From: Pleurodeles waltl
Taxonomy: Eukaryota > Chordata > Amphibia > Caudata > Salamandridae
Length of the DNA: 64,000 nt
Direction: 5' to 3'
NCBI RefSeq assembly: GCF_031143425.1
Contig: NC_090446.1
Span: 655,175,717-655,239,716, forward strand
Shown: one piece after another, positions 1-8,224 of the stretch
Layout of the letters: each line of letters opens with the position of its first letter
Position numbering within the stretch: the first letter of the stretch is position 1
Made by a program: the position numbers and the translations under genes
The notes under the pieces: model-generated
Told to the model about the DNA's origin: nothing
The model's database searches: none
The model's input: only the letters and a program-made list of their open reading frames with translations

Positions 1-560
1 AGATGAAGGGCCCAGCGGAGCGGTGCTTGAGAGGAAGGGCCCAGTGGAGCGGTGCTTGATAGGAAGGGCCCAGCGGATGGTGGTGCTTGAGATGAAGGGC
101 CCAGCGGAGCGGTGCAGAGACGGCGGTGCCCAGCGGAGTGGTGCTTGAGATGAAGGGCCCAGCGGAGCGGTGCTTGAGATGAAGGGCCCAGCGGAGCGGT
201 GCAGAGACGGCGGTACCCAGCGGAGCGGTGCTTGAGAGGAAGGGCCCTGTTCAGCGGTTCTTGAGACGGCGGTGCCCTGTTCAGTGGTGCTTGACTTGAA
301 GGGCCCTGTTCAGCGGTTCTTGAGACGGCGGTGCCGTGTTCAGCGGTGCTTGACTTGAAGGGCCCTGTTCAGCGGGGCTTGACTTGAAGGGCCCTGTTCA
401 GCAGTTCTTGAGACGGCAGTGCCCTGTTCAGCGGTGCTTGACTTGAAGGGCCCTGTTCAGCGGTTCTTGAGACGGCGGTGCCCTGTTCCGCGGTGTTTGA
501 CTTGAAGGGCCCTGTTCAGCAGTTCTTGAGACGGCAGTGCCATGTTCAGCGGTTCTTGAC
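1..560. repeat. GC-rich minisatellite, unit about 30 bp
   Basis: Tandem units of about 28-32 bp. In 1-240 the core is AAGGGCCCAGCGGAGCGGTG followed by CTTGAGA or CAGAGACGGC. In 241-560 the array shifts to a variant with CCCTGTTCAGCGGTTCTTG. Copies differ by point changes, so the array is not newly homogenised. It continues off the left edge of the window. Short ORFs inside it are repeat translations and not genes. Confidence 0.9.
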
Positions 561-1149
561 ATGTGTCTCCAGGGAACCAGATCCGGCCATGAAATGGACT
601 TCACTCACCACCAGACATGTGGCTGCCAGGCCCTTCGTGCACATCTGTCTTCTCGCTTGTGGGGCCCTCCTGTGCTGCAGTCCCGGGCCCGTGGGTGTCC
701 TTCACACCTGGAATGGGGCTGGTGGGGCCCTTGCCACCCTTTCCCTGCTCCTCTGTGGCCCTTTCCTCCCTTTTTCGGTGTGCCAGGTGGCACCCCACTT
801 CCTGACGGTGCCAGGGTAGTGTCTTTGGAGCCTGCTGTGTCTGGCCTCTCGCTCCGCCCACTTGGTTTCTTGGGTTTTTTTCCTGGGGGGGAGGGGGCTG
901 GCTGTCTCTTTACTGCTAGCCGAAGTGGATGGCCTTGAACGTGGGGGACTCCAAAATCCTTGGACTATTGTCCTTGTAGGTCTAGGGTTTGTGGTGGCTG
1001 AGGTGCTGATTGGAGACTTATGAGTTGGAGGGGGTGGGTCAGGTGATGGGAAGAGGTTAACTTTGGACAGGAAAAGCTTTTTAGGAGCAGTGGGAAGGGT
1101 AGGTGTAGTGGGTATGGGAGTGGAGGAAGAGGATGTGGTTGTGGGAGAG
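561..1149. other. Gene A 3' region of Harbinger-1
   Basis: This stretch lies between the minisatellite and the last stop codon of gene A. On the - strand it continues in proline/threonine/basic low-complexity frames like the gene A carboxyl end of copy 3, so it is either coding past a frameshift or 3' untranslated sequence. A G-rich run lies near 886-898. I see no independent gene. Confidence 0.4.
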
Positions 1150-3145
1150 TCAATTCTGGTGTCTTTGGGTGCAGGTGCTTGTGCTGGAGGCTGTCGTGAG
1201 GTGGATGGCTGTTGGGTGGGTGGCTGCCTGCGTTTGTGTGGTTTGGAAGGGGGTGACAGACACACTGGGAGAGGACACAGGGGACATGTAAATGGTAGTG
1301 GGGGTGGTGACTGCACATGTGCGGAGTGTTCTGGTGGGTGTGCTGGTGATGGACGTAGTTGCTGATGATGTTGTGCATGCAAGTGTGAGTTGAGATGTCA
1401 CAGGGAGGGAGGAGGGAGACGAGGAGGAGGGGGACACAGAGGAGGCAGTGGCTGTTGGCATGTCTGCATGTGGATGTTGCTTGTGTGAATGCTTGTGTGA
1501 TGTGTGGTGCTTATGTCTGGATGTTGAGGTGTGTGCAGGCTGGTCTGTAGGTGTGTCTGGGATAGGCAGAGGTACAGGGGAGTGGGACTGGGTTGAGGAA
1601 GTTGGAGGTGGGAGGCAGGAGACAGGGACAATGGCTGCCGTCAGTGCTGAGGCCAGAGCGTTGAACGATCGCTGATGGGCAGCCTGACCCGAATGAATGC
1701 CCTCCAGGTATGCATTACTCCGGTGCACCTCCCTCTCTACACCCTGGATGGCATTCAAAAGGGTAGACTGCCCAACAATGAGCGTCCTGAGGAGGTCAAT
1801 GACCTCCTCACTGACGGCAGCAGGGGTGACTGGGGCAGGGCCTGAGGAGCCTGGGGCAACGGAGATGCCCACCTTCCTGGGTGAGCGGGCATGGGGCGAA
1901 GGCTGAGGGGCTGCAGGGAGGGCGGAGCTGGTGCGCTGGGTGGCGGCTGTACCTGTTGTTGCGGTGGGCACGGATGTTGCCACCACCACAAGGGAGCTCC
2001 CTTCCGAGGACGTGTCTGTGTCGCTGGTGTCACCACGTGTCTCCGCTGTGGAGCTCCCCTCGCCCTCTGTCTCACTGGTGTACTCCGAGTCAGTTGCATG
2101 GCCCTCCATGGCCATGTGAGATGCAGCTCCCTCGTGCTCCGATGCCAATTCTCCTCCGCCTGGTGATGCTAATGCACACATGAACAGAAAGACCACCAAA
2201 AAAGGGGGGGGGGGGAGAAATAAATACATGTTGAGTGCATGCATTGGCGACACAGTTGGCGGAGAGGACAGACACAGAAGCCCCCTGCACTACGCCGCGC
2301 ACTTGGTGTACACTACTCAATCCGTGGGACATGGCCTACAAGCCTATGGATGACAACTGCACACATAGATGACACAGGGCCATGAAAACTAGTACTAGGC
2401 ACCCTACAGAGGTGGGGGGCGGGGGCACAGGGCCATGCCTTACGGAGGGGACTAGCCTACAGAAATCGCCCTGGCCTAGGGATACCCACAGCCCTCCTCC
2501 CCCACCCAGACACCTCCAGTGCGCGCTAAGATAGCTGAGTGTGCTTGTACTCACCCCCTTGTGTCTGCTGTCATGTCCTCACGCGCCCATCCAAATCGGG
2601 GTAGGCCACCGCCAGGATCCGGGACATCAGGGGGGTCAATTGACGAGTGGCACCCCTCCTACGTTGGGAGGCCATCCCCAGCAGAGCCTCCGCGGTCTTC
2701 CTGCTCCCGCGGCGGATGTCCTCCCACCTCTTGTGGCAGTGGGTGCCCCGTCTGTTGTGGACCCCCAGGGTCCGGACGTCCTTGGCGATGGCACGCCAAA
2801 TGTCGATCTTCTGATGGGCGCTGACCTATGTGACATGTACAGGGGGAGAAAATAAAATATCATCATTTTCTGCATGCTCGATGTGATTGGCCCTCATCCC
2901 CACCCTTGCCATGTGGCACATGCTCTCATCTGTCGTTTGATGCATGCCTCATTCGCTCCCATCCTCACCATCGTTCATTCACCCCACTCAACCCAGGCAT
3001 TGGCCACAAAGCATAGTCCCAGTGTACTTACCTGTTGGTCTGGAGGACCGTAGAGTAGAGCATAACGGGGGAGGACCCCATCCACGAGTTTCTCCAATTC
3101 TTCAGAAGTGAAGGCAGGGGCCCTTTCCCCAGTCGCAGCAGCCAT
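1150..3145 (-). pseudogene. Harbinger-1 gene A: Myb/SANT-like DNA-binding protein, three exons, one in-frame stop
   Basis: Read on the - strand. Exon 1 is 3145-3032 (38 codons, donor CAG|GTAAG) and contains FTSEELEKLVDGVLPRYALL. Exon 2 is 2825-2555 (90 codons plus one base) and contains IWRAIAKDVRTL and CHKRWEDIRR. Together they form a tryptophan-bearing Myb/SANT-like helical domain of the kind found in the DNA-binding partner of Harbinger transposases. Exon 3 starts at 2168 in matching phase 1. It holds a Ser/Thr/Glu-rich stretch, then a conserved helical block VIDLLRTLIVGQSTLLNAI, then a Pro/Ser/Thr/His-rich tail. The only clear lesion is TGA at 2573-2571 in exon 2, probably a decayed CGA. 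The likely role is nuclear, binding element ends and assisting the transposase. The long upstream frame at 2253 that looks like a signal peptide is intron read-through. The carboxyl end is uncertain. Confidence 0.75.
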
Positions 3146-3235
3146 TGTCTCTTCCAGACCGAGGTCACAGCAGCACTTGCAGTATAGGTCCTCTCCTGTG
3201 GATGATCAGGTCTCGAGTGATTAAGCAGATAGAAA

Positions 3236-3440
3236 ATGGCGGTCACGCCTGCAGCGGTGCGTACCGCGGCGGTGCGTACCGCGACCGCTGGCGCACATCG
3301 TCATTGGCTCCTGAGACCCATAGGGTTCAATGTTAACCAATGCGGCTTTGCGCCGCGGTCTTCGACCGCCTACCGCCACAGTGTGCCACGCCAGCGCATT
3401 GACCTCACATCCCAGTGTCGCACTTCACAGGTCAGGAAGC
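3236..3440. promoter_or_regulatory. GC-rich region upstream of gene A, with CCAAT-type boxes
   Basis: This block lies between gene A exon 1 (-) and the main transposase exon (+). It has a duplicated GCGGTGCGTACCGC motif (3254-3290) and several ATTGG/CCAAT boxes, including AATGTTAACCAATG near 3330. The last motif recurs at the same place in Harbinger-2 (near 39570), and a looser version is present in Harbinger-3 (near 51455). It is dense in CpG, unlike most of the window. It probably drives gene A. If the upstream transposase exon described for copies 2 and 3 is real, this is not the main transposase promoter. Confidence 0.5.
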
Positions 3441-3573
3441 TGCCATTTCAAGGGCCCACATGGCTTAAATTCTACTGCGTCACACATACCTAGGCCTTGC
3501 ATCAACACTCATACAAGCCATTCAATGCATTGAGAATCGTGTACTGTGCAAGCTGTGGGAACGTACCTGTGGG

Positions 3574-4644
3574 TTGATTGACTCTGTGCTCCATGTTGTC
3601 CTTCCTAGGCACCGTCTGCTGGGACTTGCGAGGAGATGGAGGAATCTTCCCGTGTACAGACCGCTGGTGGACCTGTCGACAATGGAAGAACGACATGTCA
3701 TACTAACATACAGACTTGACAGAGCCACTATACAGGAACTGTGTGCCCAGCTGGAGCCAGACCTGATGTCACCCATCCGCCAACCCACAGGGATTCCCAC
3801 TCTAGTGCAGGTTCTGTCAGTACTCCATTTTTTGGCAAGTGGGTCATTCCAAACAACAGTGGCCATTTCATCTGGGATGTCTCAGCCTATGTTTTCCAAG
3901 GTGTTGTCCAGAGTGTTGTCTGCCCTGCTGAAATACATGCGGAGCTACATTGTTTTACCTGAGGTGGGCGATTTGGCAACGGTGAAGGGTGATTTCTATG
4001 CGCTTGGACATATTCCCAACATCATTGGTGCAATTGATGGGACACATGTTGCTTTGGTCCCCCCCAGCACGAGTGAACAGGTGTACAGGAACAGAAAAAG
4101 TTATCATTCCATGAATATCCAGGTTGTCTGTTTGGCTGACCAGTACATCTCCCATGTAAATGCCAAGTTCCCTGGGTCAGTGCATGACGCCTACATCCTG
4201 CGAAATAGCAGCATCCCTTACGTGATGGAACTACTTCAGAGACACCGTGTGTGGCTAATTGGTGACTCTGGTTACCCCAACCTGTCCTGGCTACTGACCC
4301 CAGTGAGGAATCCCAGGACAAGGGCAGAGGAACGGTACAATGAGGCCCATGGGTGTACTAGGAGGGTGTTTGAGCGGACCTTCGGCCTCCTGAAGGCCAG
4401 GTTCCGGTGCCTCCATATGACAGGTGGATCCCTAATGTACTCACCAAAGAAGGTGTGCCAGATCATCGTGGCCTGCTGTATGCTTCACAACCTGGCTTTG
4501 CGACGCCAGGTGCCTTTCCTGCAGGAGGATGGTCCAGATAGTGGTGTTGTGGCAGCTGTGGAGCCTGCGGAGAGTGAAGAGGAGGAAGACGAAGAGGACG
4601 ACACAGACAACAGGGACACAGTAATACAGCAGTATTTTCAATGA
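3574..4644 (+). CDS. Harbinger-1 transposase, HARBI1-type DDE nuclease (intact main exon)
   Basis: An open 356-codon frame encodes a PIF/Harbinger transposase, a nuclease that cuts and joins the element's terminal repeats with its Myb/SANT partner. The predicted catalytic triad is D155 (in IGAIDGTHV), D231 (in LIGDSGYP) and E267 (in VFERTFGLLKARF). The 35-residue gap between D231 and E267 is typical of the family. Before it lies an HTH-like region containing ATIQELCAQLEPDL and GSFQTTVAISSGMSQPMFS. An acidic tail (EEEEDEEDD) precedes the end at YFQ. ATG at 3574 is the first in the open frame, but a splice acceptor CTTCCTAG|G at 3608/3609 has the same phase as in the other copies. Codons before 3609 may therefore be intronic, with exon 1 lying left of the window. 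Unlike the other copies, no intron splits the GDSGYP motif. Confidence 0.92.
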   Translation: MIDSVLHVVLPRHRLLGLARRWRNLPVYRPLVDLSTMEERHVILTYRLDRATIQELCAQLEPDLMSPIRQPTGIPTLVQVLSVLHFLASGSFQTTVAISSGMSQPMFSKVLSRVLSALLKYMRSYIVLPEVGDLATVKGDFYALGHIPNIIGAIDGTHVALVPPSTSEQVYRNRKSYHSMNIQVVCLADQYISHVNAKFPGSVHDAYILRNSSIPYVMELLQRHRVWLIGDSGYPNLSWLLTPVRNPRTRAEERYNEAHGCTRRVFERTFGLLKARFRCLHMTGGSLMYSPKKVCQIIVACCMLHNLALRRQVPFLQEDGPDSGVVAAVEPAESEEEEDEEDDTDNRDTVIQQYFQ

Positions 4645-4932
4645 GATACTGGTAAGAATCAACACCGGCATTTTACATTTACTTAAAGTCTCCTGCCTCT
4701 CTACTGTCTGAGTTTCCCCCCAGTTTATGTTAACTGAGTTGTGACTTTCCCTTCCAATTTCAGAGATGTGGGCCCCACACCGTGACCTTTGCTTTGTTTC
4801 TCCATGGACTACAGCCGTGTGACAGTGGTATGTTGTCATCACAATGTAACTGGACATTTTGGAACGGTTCTGTGTAATACAATTGTTCAAAAATACAGGC
4901 AGACTCCAGATTATTTTTGTGCAATAAGTGAG

Positions 4933-4938
4933 TTTATT
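4933..4938 (-). terminator. Poly(A) signal for Harbinger-1 gene B, in the convergent region
   Basis: TTTATT on + reads AATAAA on -, downstream of gene B. The transposase ends at 4644 on +, so the two transcripts converge in 4645-5170. Harbinger-3 has the same convergent arrangement at 49639-49742. Confidence 0.5.
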
Positions 4939-5174
4939 AAAGTGCTCAATTTTGGGTAATGGTTGCAATTTGGTGAGGGGTGATGGTGGAGGATTGTCCA
5001 TGGCAGAGTCCAGATTTTCAGTCTCACAGGTGCATTGTCCATATGCCTGTGGAAGGTGGAGCAGGGGCAGTTTAAGGTTGGACAGGGTGACAATGTGGGA
5101 CAGTGGGATGACAATCAGGGGGTATCCATTCCTGGCGGGGGTCTTGGCAGCTTACTCTGTCTTCTTCCTAGATC

Positions 5175-6638
5175 TCAGGCCCCGCTTGCGGGGTGGTTCT
5201 CCTTCTGAAGGGGTGGGGTTCTGGTGGCCTGTTGTTCTTGTGTCGGGGCCTCCTGTCCACTAGCGCCGGCGGAGGTGGTAGCCTGTTCTTGGTCCATGCT
5301 AGTGACAGGGGCCCTTTGTGGTGCCACATGGTCCCGCAATGTGGTGACAATCTGATTGAGAGCCACAACGATGGTGCCCATTGCGGAACTGATGTGTCTG
5401 AGTTCTTCCCTGAACCCCATAAACTGTTCCTCCTGCAGTACCTGGATCTCCTGGAACCTGGCCAGGACCGTCGCCATCGTCTCCTGGGAGTGGTGGTAGG
5501 CTCCCATAATGGAGGAGAGGGCCTCGTGGAGAGTGGGTTCCCTGGGCCTGTCCCCCCCGTTGCACAGTAGCCCTCCCAGTTCCTCTGTTTCCCTGGGCCT
5601 CTGTCCCCTGGACGGTGTGCCCACTACCACTGCCCCCAGGTCCCTGATGTTGTTGGGGTGGTGGGTTAACCTGGGTGCCCTGTAGTGGTGGACACACTGC
5701 TGATTGACGTGTCCTGGAGACAGAGGCATGGGCCCGCTGGGTGGGTGCTGTGCTGGTGTTCCCAGAGGGGGGTAGGTCTGCTGTGGCCTGTGACTGTCTG
5801 TGGGGAACCGACTGTCCCGAGGTCCCCGATGGGCCGGGCTGGTCATCTGGGTCCAGGGAGACAGAGCTGCTGTCATCACTGTGGGCCTCTTCTGGGGGTG
5901 GGATGGACATTTCTGGACCCTCCACGGTGTCGTGGCGTTCGGGTCCTGCAGGGATATAAGAGTATGTTTATTGGTTCTGTGTGTGTCATAGAGTGCAATG
6001 GGTTTGTACCCGTGTACCCCAGTGCTGGCATTCCTTTGTGGGGGCTGTTGTGACGGTGGTTTGGGGGGGATGGGCATGTGCAGTGGGCATGCTTAGGTGA
6101 TGAGTGTCCATGGTTTGTGGTTGCATGCAGGGCTTGGTGTTGGGATGGGTGGGTTGTGATGGTGAGACATTAGCAAGGAGGATGTGTGATGGGGGTGGGG
6201 GGGGAGGGTGGGGGTATGATTTGGCATGCTGGTGGGGGGGATGAAATAGTTGAGATTAGACTTACTAGAGTCCATTCCTCCGCCTACTCCTGCGAGGCCC
6301 TCAGGATGCAGGATCGCCAAGACCTGTTCCTCCCATGTAGTAAATTCTGGGGGAGTGGGTGGGGGTCCGCCGCCAGTCTTCTGCACTGCGATGTTGTGTC
6401 TGGATACCATGGAACGCACCTTCCCCCGTAGGTCGTTCCAGCGCTTCCTGATGTCATCCCGATTTTGTGGATGCTGTCCCACAGCGTTGACCCTGTCCAC
6501 TATTCTTTGCCATAGCTCCATCTTCCTGGCAATGGTGGTGTTCTGCACCTGTGTCCCGAAGAGCTGGGGCTCTACCCGAACTATTTCCTCCACCATGAGT
6601 TCAGCGTCTGAAAACCTGGGGTGTCTTTGGGGTGCCAT
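5175..6638 (-). pseudogene. Harbinger-1 gene B: second Myb/SANT-like protein, two exons, one frameshift
   Basis: Exon 1 is 6638-6266 on -, starting MAPQRHPRFSDAELM. It carries a Myb/SANT-like domain with PQLFGTQVQNTTIARKMELW and DDIRKRWNDLRGKVRSM, a family of DNA-binding adaptors paired with Harbinger transposases. The donor TCTA|GTAAG at 6265 leaves phase 1. The acceptor CTGCAG at 5946 and exon 2 from 5945 continue in that phase with a Ser/Asp/Pro-rich region (EGPEMSIPPPEEAHSDD). A frameshift near 5650 then separates it from a helical, probably coiled-coil block (LSSIMGAYHHSQETMATVLA and following), also seen in copy 3 at about 49030-49190. The C-terminal frame is uncertain, ending at 5175 or in an alternative frame with basic residues near 5168. 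The open frame upstream of 6638 is His/Thr repeat leader and I reject it as coding. Confidence 0.75.
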
Positions 6639-6831
6639 GGGGTGGTGTGGATGAGGTGTGAGGTGGTGTTTATGGTGATGAGTGAGGTGAGTGTGGTGTT
6701 TTGTGCGTGGATGTTGTGTGAGTGATGGTGTTATGTGCCTGTGAATGCTCTGTACTAGCTGGTAGTGTCTCTCTCTGGCCTTAGTCAATAAATGGTGGTC
6801 GTAGGGGTTTGTGGGTGATGTGGGTGTGTGT

Positions 6832-6839
6832 TTTATATA
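6832..6839 (-). promoter_or_regulatory. TATA box of Harbinger-1 gene B
   Basis: On - this reads TATATAAAAC about 195 bases upstream of the gene B start codon. Harbinger-3 has TATAAAA at 47642, about 220 bases upstream of its gene B start, and Harbinger-2 has a similar TTATAA near 45094. In all three copies a GT/CA-rich leader follows, which supports a real core promoter. Confidence 0.6.
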
Positions 6840-7138
6840 GTATTGGGTGTGTGGGAGTGGTGTTTGTATGTGTATCAGGTGTGTGTATTTTGAATTGTCC
6901 AATGTGGTTGTGTTTTGTAAGTGTGTGTGTATTTTGAGTGCGGCGGTGTGTACCGCCAATGGAGTACCGCGGTTGAAAGACCGCTGCATGGATTCGTGGG
7001 TCGGAATGGTATGGGCGTATTTCTGTTGGCGTGACGGTGGAGGTTTGGTCATCGCCAGTTTTTCGCTGCCCTTTGGTGTGGCGGACTTTTGTGGATGTCG
7101 GGTTTTTGGCGGTTTGCCTGTTGCGGGTCAGAATGACC

Positions 7139-7253
7139 GTTGCGGTTTCCCACGGCCCCCTAAGTCTCTTCCTACAACTAGTTGTAACTGTTGTCCAAAC
7201 CTTACCGGCTTACTAGCAGTACCTCACCAGAAGCACAATAGTAAAAGGTGATT
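7139..7253. other. Spacer between Harbinger-1 and candidate LTR
   Basis: No gene or repeat structure is recognised here. Confidence 0.4.
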
Positions 7254-8191
7254 TGTAGCAGTCGCTTACGCATGGACTCAAAGTAAGATCTCTCAGGGTT
7301 GTCGTGGTTAAACGGAAATTACCCTTTTCTCACAGTTTTATTATGTCTCATACAAACAAAGGCAATAACACAGATGCAGTGAGATTATAATAGTTTTTAT
7401 TCAACATAACTGCAATTTGTGATAAGTTGCATGAACTGCAATGATTAGGATAATGAATATACAAAGCAACAGTATTGTGAAGAAGAGAGTCATTGTTATA
7501 AAGACCCCCACCATTGTGCAATATATAAAAGAAATCTATGTATATGTATAAGATGGAATATGCCCTAATACCCTAAGGAGAATAGGTCTAACCTCCTACC
7601 TAAAAGGAGAGATGGGTTCGTTAAACCTAATCTGCCAAAGCCGTGTCCATGAGAGGAGCCCCCAACCCTCGTTACCTTGGAATGAGGTCTCTATCTCAGA
7701 CTCCGCAGGGACACGAAGACTGGGTCAGCGTCAAGATGACTGCAGCATCGGTATCAGCGATGGTGGCGATGCCCTCTGGTCGGAATCCCTCTGATTATCT
7801 GTCAAAAGTGTGTTGTATTTATACAGATCTACAAGGTCCCCTGACATAAGTGTTATTCATAACAATAGATAACAGGCATGCTTGGGACGGCAATTAATAT
7901 CAACAATCCCTCGAAAGTATAGGGAAAATCCCTAAGTGTGAATACCTACTGTATGTTTGTCTTTCGTGCTTGATCTTGACGCCTTGGCGCAGTGACACTG
8001 ATAATAGAACCCATAACAAGTGTCCTAACTATAAACAAGGCCGCCATCTTAAAGGAAATAAATAATGAAATGGACTAAGACAGAGCAAGCTAAGTAGGTT
8101 AAAAGTCACTGGGTGACGGGGGCACAAGTTTACAAGCCTACGGCTAAGCTAACTCCTGTTATCCCGTTAAAACAAACTAGGATTCACTACA
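7254..8191 (-). mobile_element. Candidate LTR (possibly solo), - strand
   Basis: Read on -, the block starts TGTAGTGAATCC and ends GCGACTGCTACA, giving TG...CA ends with short inverted repeats. It contains TATAAATAC (near 7815), a mid-LTR leader-like region and an AATAAA signal (TTGAATAAAAAC near 7397). The size, about 938 bp, fits an LTR. No matching flanking duplication was found and no internal retroviral region adjoins it, so boundaries and class remain open. Confidence 0.45.
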
Positions 8192-8224
8192 CCAGCACCC
8201 ACCAAAACAGGGGATAAACCACAA

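Larger units (their letters stand above)
1..7138 (+). mobile_element. Harbinger-1: autonomous-type PIF/Harbinger DNA transposon, left end outside window
   Basis: The element holds an intact HARBI1-type transposase (+) between two Myb/SANT-like genes (both -), the same three-gene plan as the copies at 34-45 kb and 47-55 kb. Its right end is placed at 7138 because 7125-7138 reads GGGTCAGAATGACC, the same terminal motif as the complete short element at 57456-58084. From 6940 to 7138 a GC-rich subterminal region is rich in GCGGT/ACCGC. The left terminal repeat is not in the window, so no TSD can be checked and the first transposase exon is probably missing from view. Assigning the minisatellite at 1-560 to the element is tentative. 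Confidence 0.8.

Noticed and set aside
1150..2253. A 367-codon - frame starting with an apparent signal peptide
   Set aside because: The first part is intron sequence before the splice acceptor at 2169/2170. Only the part from 2168 onward is gene A exon 3, as comparison with the other copies shows.
3250..3290. Possible Harbinger terminal repeat inside element 1
   Set aside because: The GCGGTGCGTACCGC words resemble end sequences, but the position between gene A and transposase is conserved in three copies, so it is an internal regulatory region.
5193..5570. + frames of 111-134 codons opposite gene B (also 5685-6053 and 6250-6654)
   Set aside because: They are antisense shadows of gene B coding sequence with no family motifs.
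6639..7052. Upstream extension of the gene B frame (His/Thr-rich, 138 codons)
   Set aside because: It translates the CA-rich leader and the TATA region. The Myb/SANT frame starts MAPQ at 6638, and copy 3 has the same start.
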